In this document: in pieces, positions 34,264 through 41,806 of the stretch
Numbering within the stretch: the stretch's first letter is position 1
How the letters are laid out: the number at the start of each line of letters is the position of its first letter
Origin: Acidobacteriota bacterium
Lineage (GTDB): Bacteria; Acidobacteriota; Thermoanaerobaculia; Multivoradales; SZUA-115
Assembly (NCBI GenBank): GCA_024277255.1
Contig: JAJRVQ010000102.1
Location: forward strand, 1-46,224
Direction of reading: 5' to 3'
DNA length: 46,224 bases
The notes under the pieces: generated by a model
What the model saw: only the letters and a program-made list of their open reading frames with translations
What the model was told of the DNA's origin: nothing
Databases searched by the model: none
Program-made: the position numbers and the translations under genes

Positions 34264-37203
34264 TCAGCTGCCGAGCCGGCACAGTTCGAGCGAGGCGAAG
34301 TCCCGCCGGTAGGTTCGTCTCTGGCCAGCGGGACCATCGAGGCCAACGTCGTGGCCATCGACCAGGGTGATCGAGAACCGCCGGCCGCGCAAACTGAACT
34401 TGCGGCCCTCGCCCTCTTCCAACCGCTCCTGCCGCCATACGGCCAGGTCGGCGGCTTCGACTCCCTCGACGACTCCCCGTTCCACTTCGCCCACCCCGAT
34501 CTGCAGCTGCCACTCCTTCAACACCGTCGAGCGATTCTCGCGCACCCCGGCGGTAAGACAATCACCCTGCGCGGAGCAGACTTCGAATTGCGCGGTGTCC
34601 GGCTGCCCTAGCCCACGATCGATCGCCTCCACCAAACGCAGCCGGAACTCGTCACCACCGACGGCCAGCTCCTGCCAGTCAGCTGCCTGCTTCACCGTGC
34701 CGAGCGACCGACCCAGCCGCACCTCCAGGTCCTCGAGATAGAGATCCTCGATCTCGCCCGCCGAGAGCAACACACCCCACTCGGGAATCGTCGCTTCGCG
34801 CTTCTCGCGTACTTCGACGGCGCGGCATCGAGGCTGAGCCGCCGCGAAGGGCGGGGGCAGCGCCAAAACTGGTTCCGGCGGGGGCCGCCAACCTTTGGGA
34901 TCCTCGACGTAGCCGATCAGGTCGCCGAGAGAGCGGAATCGCTGGAGGGTCTGGTCGGGGATCGCCAGATCGAACTGCCTCTTGATACTCCTGGCGATGA
35001 GGGCGCGGTCCTCGCGATCCAGCCCGGTCTCGTCGAAGGAGAGATCCACGTCGAGCTGACCCGGTTCTACCTCCAGCTGTCTGGCTACCAGCTCCACGAT
35101 GGCTTCCGGCACCGCCGCGGCGGCTGCCCCTCCCACCGGGGAGCGTTCGGGCAGCTTTTCGAGCAGCTGGCGAGTGGCCGGGCCGAGGATGCCGTCGGGC
35201 GACAGGTCGTGCCGAGCCTGTAGGGCCACGAGCGCTCGGCGAGTCTCCGAACCCAGCACTCCGTTCACCTTCAGATCGGTGCCGGCGACCGCGTTGAGGC
35301 GCTCCTGCAACCACTCCACCTCCTCGCTGCTCGGCTGCCACACCTCGGCGCGCCCCCGCTTGAAGGAGTCGATTCGGCCGTCGGTCTTGAGTTTCTGCTC
35401 GGTGAGCCGCGTGTCGCTCTTGCTCACGAAGCTCTCGAAGCTTTGCAGCTCGCGCCGCAGATCCTCCAGCCCCGGCTGGCCGCCGCCGGCTCCCGGCGAA
35501 ACTTGCAGTGGACCGGAAGTCGCCGCTTCAACCACACCGCGTAGGCGATCCACCTCTTTCAACAGGTCGGAGGTATCTCGTTGCAGAATCTCGCGTTCCT
35601 CCTCGAGCGCCAGGATCGTGCTGTCCGCCTCCTTGGCGAGCCCCTCCAGCCGGTCGTTGAAGCGGGCCTGCTGAACGTTGCGATACCAGAGCAAAGCACC
35701 CACTAGAATCACCACGAGCATGGCTACGGCTGCGAGCGCGTAGAGGATCAGCCGCTGGCGTCGCCGGCTCGCCTCCAGCGCCCGGTGGCTCTCGTCCAGG
35801 AAGCGCATCGCCGAATCGAAACCGGGCGCGTAGCGCTCGGCCCAGGCTGGGATCGGTGCGGCCCGATCCCGCCAGCGCAAGTGCAGGCCGAGTTGCGGAT
35901 CCTGCCAAAGGCCGGCCTCTCCCGCACGATACCGGGCCGCCGCGGTGGCGACCCGACGGTAGTAGTCGCAGGAGCGCTTCTCCTCATCCACCCAGCCGAC
36001 CAGCCGGCGCCAGACCCGGATCAGGCTCTCGTGCGACAGGTCGACGACGGACTCGAGTTCGATCTCCTGATCGGCGGGAGGCCGTAGGAACGAGCGGCCG
36101 GCGCGGCGGAAGGGCTCGAGTACGGCGAGGATCTCGCTTTGCGTGGTGCCGGTCACCGCCATCAGCTCCGCGACGGTGCAGGGGCGGCGGATCCGCTGCC
36201 CTCCGGCATCGACGTGGGTGAGTGCCTTGAACGCCTTCTCGGCGATGGCGCGAGCGGCCGGCGAGGGCAGTTCCGTATAGGCCTCTTCGGCGTGCAACGA
36301 CAGCGCCTCGCGCAGCGTGCCGACCGCCGCGTAATCTTCCAGGTCGAGCGGCTCCCGCGGGTCGCGGTCTCGCTGCCAGCGGTTCCACAGGCGCATCAAG
36401 ACATGCTGCAAGACCGGCAGCTGATCGGTGTTGTCACCCACGTCGTTGAGCAGATGTACCAGCAAGCGCGGAGTGATCGTCCCGCCACCGACGGCGATTG
36501 GCCCGGTGATCGCGGAGCGCAGCTCCGTGCGGCTCATCCGCGCCACCAGGTACTGACCCCGGTTGATCGCTTCCGGCAGCCCGGGGAACTCCATACAGTC
36601 TCCGATGAAGTCGGACCGCATGGTGATCACCACGTAGAGCGGCAGTTCCTCTTGCGCCGAGGCGGCGAGCAGCAGCTTGACGAAGGCGACGGCCTGGTCC
36701 GCGGAGCCGCGCTGCCGCTTGAAGCGAAACAGCTCCTCGAACTGGTCGACCACCAGTAGCAGGTTGTCCCCCGCCGGCAGCCGAGCCTGGCGCACGGCGT
36801 CGAGCAGGCCGAGCGCGCTAGCGCGCAACGACGCTTCCAGGATCACCCGGCGGGTGGCCGGGGCCTCGTCGTCCGTACCCAGCACCTGGGGTGCGCTGAG
36901 CGCCGCGGCCAGGTTGCCGATCGGATTCTCGCCCGGCAGCACCGTCGCCACCCGCCAGCTCGAACCGGCACCGCTCATCAGCCCGCTGTGCAACGAGGGA
37001 ATCAGGCCGGCGCGCACCAACGACGACTTGCCGCACCCCGAGGGCCCGATCACCGCCAGGAAGTGGGAGGTGCGTAGGCGGTGCAGCAACTCGTCCGTCC
37101 GCTGCTCCCGGCCGAAGAACAGGTAATCCTCATCTGCCTCGAAAGCTCGCAGGCCGGGGAAGGGGTTGAAGGGTTCCGGGCCGTTGCCCGCGCCACCGTT
37201 CAT
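34264..37203 (-). CDS. nSTAND ATPase with membrane anchor, PG-binding-like and acyl-carrier-like domains
   Basis: This 979-residue multidomain protein is read directly after the TIR gene (ATGA overlap at 37200-37203). Residues 12-~410 are an nSTAND1 ATPase: NPFPGLRAF, Walker A GPSGCGKSS (53-61), Walker B LLLVVDQFEELF (148-159), MRSDF (195-199) and DLSHESLIRVWRRL (388-401). A membrane helix lies at ~485-506, then a coiled coil ~512-560. Residues ~628-684 resemble a peptidoglycan-binding domain (LKVNGVLGSETRRALVALQ). Residues ~698-772 resemble an acyl-carrier fold whose expected Ser is replaced (GLDREDR). The C-terminal ~185 residues are two related repeats. STAND ATPases sense a signal and oligomerise; with a TIR partner, a defence or signalling role is likely. 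Confidence 0.85.
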   Translation of the reverse strand: MNGGAGNGPEPFNPFPGLRAFEADEDYLFFGREQRTDELLHRLRTSHFLAVIGPSGCGKSSLVRAGLIPSLHSGLMSGAGSSWRVATVLPGENPIGNLAAALSAPQVLGTDDEAPATRRVILEASLRASALGLLDAVRQARLPAGDNLLLVVDQFEELFRFKRQRGSADQAVAFVKLLLAASAQEELPLYVVITMRSDFIGDCMEFPGLPEAINRGQYLVARMSRTELRSAITGPIAVGGGTITPRLLVHLLNDVGDNTDQLPVLQHVLMRLWNRWQRDRDPREPLDLEDYAAVGTLREALSLHAEEAYTELPSPAARAIAEKAFKALTHVDAGGQRIRRPCTVAELMAVTGTTQSEILAVLEPFRRAGRSFLRPPADQEIELESVVDLSHESLIRVWRRLVGWVDEEKRSCDYYRRVATAAARYRAGEAGLWQDPQLGLHLRWRDRAAPIPAWAERYAPGFDSAMRFLDESHRALEASRRRQRLILYALAAVAMLVVILVGALLWYRNVQQARFNDRLEGLAKEADSTILALEEEREILQRDTSDLLKEVDRLRGVVEAATSGPLQVSPGAGGGQPGLEDLRRELQSFESFVSKSDTRLTEQKLKTDGRIDSFKRGRAEVWQPSSEEVEWLQERLNAVAGTDLKVNGVLGSETRRALVALQARHDLSPDGILGPATRQLLEKLPERSPVGGAAAAAVPEAIVELVARQLEVEPGQLDVDLSFDETGLDREDRALIARSIKRQFDLAIPDQTLQRFRSLGDLIGYVEDPKGWRPPPEPVLALPPPFAAAQPRCRAVEVREKREATIPEWGVLLSAGEIEDLYLEDLEVRLGRSLGTVKQAADWQELAVGGDEFRLRLVEAIDRGLGQPDTAQFEVCSAQGDCLTAGVRENRSTVLKEWQLQIGVGEVERGVVEGVEAADLAVWRQERLEEGEGRKFSLRGRRFSITLVDGHDVGLDGPAGQRRTYRRDFASLELCRLGS

Positions 37204-38675
37204 TGGGCGGCCGAGTCTTCAGCAGGAGCGAGGAGGGCGAAGAAGGGCTCCAAGGCGCCCAGATCGACACTCTCCTGGAGGGGCAAAACGAGCGCCGCAT
37301 GGGTGCGCAAGCGACCCTTGGCGCCCGAACTCGGAGGGGCGGGATAGACCGCCCGCGCGGGAATCGGTCGCACTCGCCCATAGCCGGCAATCTTCAGCAG
37401 CTCGGAGAGCTTGCGACGCAGCCACAGCTCGCCGCCTTCACCCCAATAGATGAGCGCGCCGTCGCACTGGAGCAGGCTCTCCTGGTGGTAGAGCCGGATC
37501 TCGGCTTCGTCGCCCTCGAACAGCGAAGGAATGACCTCGTAGCCGCTCTCGAAGAGCGCCGTGGACAACTCTTGCACCGCTTCCGTGTCCCGCTGATCGC
37601 AAATCAGGTAGATCTGGGTCAGCTCCTGCGCCGAGATGGCGCGCGCGGAGCTGCCGGCTAGCGCCCGGCGCGGCGGCTCGAGCACCTCCAGCATGGCCGA
37701 CTTGAGCTCTTCGAGTGAGCCCTCGATGAGGTCCTCCAGCTCACCGCCGGCGAGTTCCAGCCGCAACCGTTCGACGAAGCTCTGCTGCCGCTCGTCGATG
37801 ACCTCCAGCCCGGCCGGCATCCAGATCAGCCGCGGCGTTTCACCGGCGTGCTCGCTGGCCAGCTCGTCTTGCAGCTCACCCAGCGATCGGGTCGCTCCTT
37901 CCGGCACCACCGCGTACTCGCGCCCGACGAGATGGACGATCAGCTTGCACTCGGCCAGGCAGGTGCTCAAGGCCTCACGCAGCTCCGCTTCGCGCAGCGG
38001 CAGCGGCCGGTCGGGCAGGACGCGGTAGCCCCGCCGGCGCAGCTCGCGGCGCAAGGCATCGCGTTGGGTGGTTAGATCGAACGTCGTCTCGGCGAGGAAG
38101 ACCGAGCCCCGCTCAGCGACGGTGGGGCCGGCTTGCTCGGCCGCGACAAGAAGCGTCTTGATGTCCCAGGCTAGCTCGTCGAGCTTCTGCCAGTATTGCA
38201 GTTGGATCTGCGGGCCGAAGGCGCGGTTGAGTTCTTTGGGCCTCCCGGTCTGCGGATCCAGGATGAAAAACTCGTAGCCTAGAAGATCGCGCACCATCTC
38301 GGGGTGCTCGGTGTAAGGAACCGGTGTCTTGATGGTCTTGAAAACCGGAGCCTTGCTCCGTTCTGCCCACTGCGATGGAGGCCGCCTGTCCAGGAACTCA
38401 TCCAGCTCCCGGCGGCACCACTCGGAGTTGAGGTAGCGGGGGGAGAGGACGCAGACCAGCACGGAGGCGCCGTCGAGTTCGCCGACCAGCCGCTGCGGAA
38501 ACACGTCATTGCCGCTCAACCGCGGGTCACGAAAGACCTGCGGCTTGCGGCCCAACAGCTGGCCCACCCGCACCTCAAGCGCACGGTGGAAGTCGGTGAC
38601 CCACCCGTTGTCGTCTTCAGTCAGACCCTCGTTGTCGAGGTGAGCGTAGCTGATGAAGATGTCGGAGCTGCTCAT
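37200..38675 (-). CDS. TIR-domain protein with two further TIR-like domains
   Basis: The product has 491 residues. Residues ~4-175 form a TIR domain: DIFISYAHLD, VFRDPRLSGNDVFPQRL, ASVLVCVLSPRYLNSEWCRREL. The Glu of WCRREL (residue 90) sits at the NADase catalytic position. Residues ~190-295 form a second TIR/DUF4062-like Rossmann unit (VFLAETTFDLTTQRDALRRELRRRGYRVLPD, then CKLIVHLVGREY). Residues ~352-430 form a third (QIYLICDQRDTEAVQEL, LLQCDGALIYWGEGGELWL). TIR proteins either cleave NAD+ or make nucleotide signals. The ATG at 38673-38675 is preferred over a TTG nine codons upstream. The stop overlaps the nSTAND start, so the two products are probably made together. Confidence 0.82.
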   Translation of the reverse strand: MSSSDIFISYAHLDNEGLTEDDNGWVTDFHRALEVRVGQLLGRKPQVFRDPRLSGNDVFPQRLVGELDGASVLVCVLSPRYLNSEWCRRELDEFLDRRPPSQWAERSKAPVFKTIKTPVPYTEHPEMVRDLLGYEFFILDPQTGRPKELNRAFGPQIQLQYWQKLDELAWDIKTLLVAAEQAGPTVAERGSVFLAETTFDLTTQRDALRRELRRRGYRVLPDRPLPLREAELREALSTCLAECKLIVHLVGREYAVVPEGATRSLGELQDELASEHAGETPRLIWMPAGLEVIDERQQSFVERLRLELAGGELEDLIEGSLEELKSAMLEVLEPPRRALAGSSARAISAQELTQIYLICDQRDTEAVQELSTALFESGYEVIPSLFEGDEAEIRLYHQESLLQCDGALIYWGEGGELWLRRKLSELLKIAGYGRVRPIPARAVYPAPPSSGAKGRLRTHAALVLPLQESVDLGALEPFFALLAPAEDSAAQ

Positions 38676-38831
38676 CGGATTTGCGCGGACCCCCGGAATC
38701 AACCGAGACGGCAGCGACCCTCACCACCACGCCGCATCGGCGATGCGATTTTCGACCTGGCTCGCTGTCACCGGATTCTTATCAACTGTACCACTGCGAG
38801 TGCACCTAGAGGCCCGGCAACAGCAGCGGCT

Positions 38832-39767
38832 AGTGGCCCAGTTTCAGTTCTTTGGATCAATCAGCGCGACAACCTGCTCCAGGGTCCAAGGGCGGTGGGA
38901 GATTCCAGCGGCCAGCGCGGGCTTGACACGGTTGTCGCGCTCGGTCTTGAGAGACCCATGCGGCCTCACCCAGTTGTAGATCATGAAGTGGAGTTCGATG
39001 GAGGCGATGTGGTTCTCGACCTTCTTCGAGAAGGCATTCGTCAGGCGGGTGAACCGGCGCATGTTCATGCGCATCGCCAGGTTGGCGCGCTCAACGTAGG
39101 AGGTCGAAACGTGGCACGGATCGGGATCGCCTTGGATCGTCTCGACCTTCGCGCCCAAGCACTCGGCCGGCGAGTAGCGGCGCTCACCTTGCGGTGCGGC
39201 GCCGTAGATCGTCTGGAGCATGGCGTAATCCACCTCAGAGCCGAAGGTGTCTTCAACCGCTTCGAGGTAGGACTTCAGCCCGTCGGTGGTGAGCTGTACG
39301 CGGCTCGCCACCCGGTTGGCTACGTTCCTGCACTAGGTCGGTGGCAACGCCGCCATCACGCGAGCCCACGAGCTCACGAGCCAGAAGATCGCCAGCTTGG
39401 TATCCGCGCAAATCGCCGTCCAAGTCCAAACGTCGCCGTAGCCGAACTCACCCCGTTTGTCCTCTGGCACGTTCCTTTGCTCCGAGGAGACGAACGACCG
39501 AATCTCATCCGCCTGAACCCGCTTGCACGGGAGGTTGCGCAGATTCTCGCGCTGGTACTCGGTGCAGGCGTCCGCTAGGCCGAGCATGAACTTCGTGACC
39601 GTGTTGCGGCTCACGCCGACAATACGGGCGGTCGAACGGAGGGAGCAGCCCTCGGTCAAGGCGGAGAGGATTTGAACTCGCTTCTGAGACTTGAGGACGT
39701 TCGGCATAATGAAATCATGCCTTACCTCTTGGTGATGGTCAGCCAGAAACAATGAACCCAGACAACT
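38832..39767 (-). mobile_element. IS1-family insertion sequence, defective
   Basis: This element of about 936 bp contains a broken IS1-type transposase. Imperfect terminal inverted repeats are visible: AGTGGCCCAGTTTCAGTTC on the left (plus strand) and AGTTGTCTGGGTTCATTG on the right (minus strand), about 15 of 24 positions matching over the longer stretch. No target-site duplication was found, so the exact ends are provisional. Confidence 0.6.
38844..39707 (-). pseudogene. IS1-family transposase, broken by frameshifts
   Basis: The N-terminal part (39333-39707) has KRVQILSALTEGCSLRSTARIVGVSRNTVTK (read as two blocks, a helix-turn-helix) and VQADEIRSFV with the first catalytic Asp. The C-terminal part (38844-39311) has RVQLTTDGLKSYLEAVE, STSYVERANLAMRM and FTRLTNAFSKKVENH, typical of IS1-like DDE transposases. 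Between them a tandem 8-bp unit (39367-39374 and 39375-39382, CACGAGCT/CACGAGCC) shifts the frame, and one extra base near 39324 restores it. The main frame therefore meets TAG at 39333-39335. Removing one copy of the unit and the extra base restores the expected LVGSRDGGVATDLVQEVANR. The enzyme is almost certainly inactive. Confidence 0.85.
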
Positions 39768-39811
39768 CTCGAGAGCTGCCTAGGGTCGCTTATTCCGGTC
39801 TCGTGGTCTAG

Positions 39812-40006
39812 CTAGCTCACTGTCTTGTGCTGCTTCGGCTTGGAGCCGTCCCGCTTAGGAGGAGTTCGAAGTACTCTCCAGTCAAGGTTCAATCTAGAGT
39901 AGGCTCGTTCTAGCCGCTCCGTCTCACGGATATTCGGGTACAGCTGTTCTGCCTTCGAGGCCTTCTTGGTTGGCAAGCTACACTCTCGGGACTCGATGAT
40001 CTTCAT
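39812..40006 (-). CDS. Small basic protein of unknown function, last gene of the Ntn-hydrolase operon
   Basis: This 64-residue protein is hydrophilic and rich in Lys, Arg and Glu (SLPTKKASKAEQLYPNIRETERLERAY), with a basic C-terminus (PPKRDGSKPKQH). No known domain was recognised. GGGAG 8 nt before the ATG and a 29-bp overlap with the end of the Ntn-hydrolase gene support it as a real, co-translated gene. It could be a substrate, adaptor or DNA/RNA-binding partner; none of these is shown. Confidence 0.5.
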   Translation of the reverse strand: MKIIESRECSLPTKKASKAEQLYPNIRETERLERAYSRLNLDWRVLRTPPKRDGSKPKQHKTVS

Positions 40007-40961
40007 GTGAGTACTCCCTTCTAGAAATGAAGCGGAAACCCATTTCTCGATCTACGAGCGCAACGTGGATCGCACCACCAACGGTTGGCATGTGCGAGCT
40101 GAATCGCTGCGCTCCCCTCATTATACGTATGAAGTATCCGACACAGTCTATGGCATTCTGTTCAGAAAAGTCACCCCAGTTGGCTGAGAGGCTTGGAATA
40201 CGGAAATCGTCGGTGAAGATGCGGTGCTCCTTGTTTGGGTCAGGAACATCTACTCCTGTTATACCCTGAGCGGCAAGTGCCTCGGCAGCGTGCACCTTCA
40301 TCAGCGCCGCATGGCGCTCTTCTATTCGGACGAACGTCGATATGTCTACTCCGTAGACGATCCTCTCAATTCCTCGACTCTGGCCGCCGAAGACCGGCCA
40401 AAACTGGTCCTGAATCTCGACTTGGTCCTTCTTCAAATCTAGCTTAGCGACGTGCGGATGCGGGCCAGCCTTGTTGTACCCCGCTAGGATCAATTCTAGG
40501 TGGGGGCGAAACTCAGGGCGCCAGTTCTTGTAGTGATTATTGTAATACTGCCCTACGTACTGTAAGAGTCGCCCCCCGAGCGCCTTGACGGTGTAGTTGG
40601 TGGTGTTGGCCAAGAACGCCTTGTCCTTCGCCTTGAATTCACTTAGTAGGCTCTTGACGGTGCGATCACCAATGGAGGTAATGCCAGTGAACATGACCCC
40701 CATCGCGAGCGGTTTGAGAGAGAAAAGTTTGTCCACGTCGGTCATGTGGTCGAAGGGGACGGAATCCGCCAGGTCAAAGACCTGGGAGACATCTTGGAGA
40801 ATCGGCTCCCCCGACTTCCGCAGCAGGAGTTGCCCTGTCTTGAGGTCGAAGAACTCCCGCAGCAAGGCACTAGGATCTACCAACGGCCTTGATACTGTCC
40901 CCAGGCTGTCACAACCCAAGACCACTGCGTCCTTCGTAGGAAGCGCAACGAGGGTAGTCAT
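39978..40961 (-). CDS. Stand-alone proteasome/HslV-type Ntn-hydrolase
   Basis: The 327-residue product starts MTTLVALPTKDAVVLGCDS. Counting from the Thr exposed after Met removal, Thr is position 1 and Asp position 17, exactly as in HslV and 20S beta subunits. The likely Lys33 equivalent is in DKLFSL (residue 78), followed by a strand ending in Gly (AMGVMFTGITSIGDR) as in proteasome subunits. About 45 extra residues separate Asp17 and this Lys. Later blocks (LELILAGYNKAGPHPHVAKLDL, FWPVFGGQSRGIERIVYG, VGGAIHVALVD) also fit the fold. It would cleave proteins or peptides after autocatalytic-free maturation. No HslU, ARC/Mpa or ClpX gene is nearby. The start overlaps the upstream gene as ATGA. 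Confidence 0.68.
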   Translation of the reverse strand: MTTLVALPTKDAVVLGCDSLGTVSRPLVDPSALLREFFDLKTGQLLLRKSGEPILQDVSQVFDLADSVPFDHMTDVDKLFSLKPLAMGVMFTGITSIGDRTVKSLLSEFKAKDKAFLANTTNYTVKALGGRLLQYVGQYYNNHYKNWRPEFRPHLELILAGYNKAGPHPHVAKLDLKKDQVEIQDQFWPVFGGQSRGIERIVYGVDISTFVRIEERHAALMKVHAAEALAAQGITGVDVPDPNKEHRIFTDDFRIPSLSANWGDFSEQNAIDCVGYFIRIMRGAQRFSSHMPTVGGAIHVALVDREMGFRFISRREYSHEDHRVPRV

Positions 40962-41236
40962 TCCTCGTCCTCTTCTGTGGGTTCAGCCGCCAAACCCGTT
41001 ACAGGAGCCCAGCGTGCTAGGGCTGCCCTCCGAGCCGCCTCGCTCCGCTCCTCCGGCGTCATCTTCGCGGCCCTGGCCTTGCCGCCCTTCTTGCCGCCAA
41101 GTCGCCCTAGCGCCACCGCCGCCGGGTTCTTCTTCGGCGGCTCGATCTTGGGTTCCTCGCCGATGGCTTCGAGGAACACCTGGTGCGCTCGTTCGTTGGG
41201 ATCTACTGGTCGCGTGGTGCTTGTCCGCTTAGGCAT
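40958..41236 (-). CDS. Small basic GGKKGGK-motif protein
   Basis: The product has 92 residues. The central part ALGRLGGKKGGKARAAKMT followed by PEERSEAARRAALARW is a widespread but uncharacterised basic motif, often in short stand-alone proteins, probably nucleic-acid-binding. The N-terminus is Pro/Thr/Arg-rich and includes ERAHQVFLEAIGEEPKIEPPKK; the C-terminus is acidic (TEEDEE). It overlaps the Ntn-hydrolase start as ATGA (40958-40961) and the upstream small gene by 8 bp. The tight coupling suggests it works with the hydrolase, as adaptor, inhibitor or substrate. This is inference. Confidence 0.72.
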   Translation of the reverse strand: MPKRTSTTRPVDPNERAHQVFLEAIGEEPKIEPPKKNPAAVALGRLGGKKGGKARAAKMTPEERSEAARRAALARWAPVTGLAAEPTEEDEE

Positions 41237-41483
41237 GATCCGAGAGTACCAGGTCGGAATCGAACACCGTGCAGACCACTAGATCGGCGAGCACTCGTTG
41301 CCATCTCTTGTCGCTGCTGTTGGCAATCTTCGCCGCAACGTCGAGCCGGATGATTCGCCCCCTTAGCGCCTCTAGTGGGGCTTCCCGCAACGCCTCGTTC
41401 CAGTCGTTCGGATGTTCGGAAACTGAGGCGAGCCCATCACGGATTCGTTGGAAGGTGGCAGTACACTGTGCGCGGTCACTCAT
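41229..41483 (-). CDS. Small protein of unknown function, first gene of the Ntn-hydrolase operon
   Basis: This 84-residue, mostly helical soluble protein (CTATFQRIRDGLASVSEHPNDW, LEALRGRIIRLDVAAKI, RWQRVLADLVV) matches no known family by eye. AAGGAG 9 nt before the ATG at 41481-41483 makes the start convincing. Its stop lies inside the next gene (8-bp overlap). As the first gene of a four-gene coupled operon it could be an antitoxin-like or regulatory subunit, but nothing in the sequence shows this. Confidence 0.65.
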   Translation of the reverse strand: MSDRAQCTATFQRIRDGLASVSEHPNDWNEALREAPLEALRGRIIRLDVAAKIANSSDKRWQRVLADLVVCTVFDSDLVLSDHA

Positions 41484-41592
41484 GGGGCTTGCTCCTTTGA
41501 GTGGCAAGGCTTCGATCGGTGTTCGCGCACCAGCCGGAGCCACCTAGCTTGTCGTGGAGCTAGCCTACGTCAGAAGTCAAGGCGATTTGGCG

Positions 41593-41652
41593 ATCCAGAA
41601 TCCTGGATTTCAAACTGAGCCACTATCCAGCAGCGAGGGTTGACGAATCAAC
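41593..41652. promoter_or_regulatory. Two palindromes upstream of the Ntn-hydrolase operon
   Basis: ATCCAG-AATC-CTGGAT (41593-41608) and GTTGA-CGAA-TCAAC (41639-41652) lie in the 323-bp divergent interval between the operon (starting at 41483) and the toxin-antitoxin module. They are candidate operator sites. No clear consensus promoter for the operon was found in this interval, which otherwise holds nothing recognised. Confidence 0.35.
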
Positions 41653-41754
41653 TTTCCGGTGCTTCCACTTCGAGACCACACCTGGCAGCTGGCCTAGAGC
41701 CTTGCAGTGGCGGATACCCACCCGAGGCAACCCGGCCGCCGATTCCGCTGGCGG

Positions 41755-41770
41755 CGGCGCGGAAGCGCCG
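41755..41770. promoter_or_regulatory. 16-bp inverted repeat next to the TA promoter
   Basis: CGGCGC-GGAA-GCGCCG abuts the -35 box at 41772. It is a plausible binding site for the ribbon-helix-helix antitoxin, which usually represses its own operon. Confidence 0.4.
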
Positions 41771-41771
41771 G

Positions 41772-41800
41772 TTGATGACTGGTATGACCGGGGTTATACT
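41772..41800 (+). promoter_or_regulatory. Strong promoter giving a probably leaderless TA transcript
   Basis: TTGATG (41772-41777), a 17-bp spacer and TATACT (41795-41800) form a near-consensus sigma-70 promoter. The antitoxin ATG begins only 7 bp after the -10 box, so transcription should start at or next to that A. No Shine-Dalgarno sequence can fit in between. Confidence 0.7.
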
Positions 41801-41806
41801 CACCGC

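Noticed and set aside
38304..39578. 424-codon plus-strand frame across the TIR gene and the IS
   Set aside because: It crosses two unrelated minus-strand genes with clear homology and has no ribosome site or domain.
39978..40961. True HslV of an HslUV protease
   Set aside because: At 327 residues it is nearly twice the usual ~175, has a large insertion, and no hslU lies nearby.
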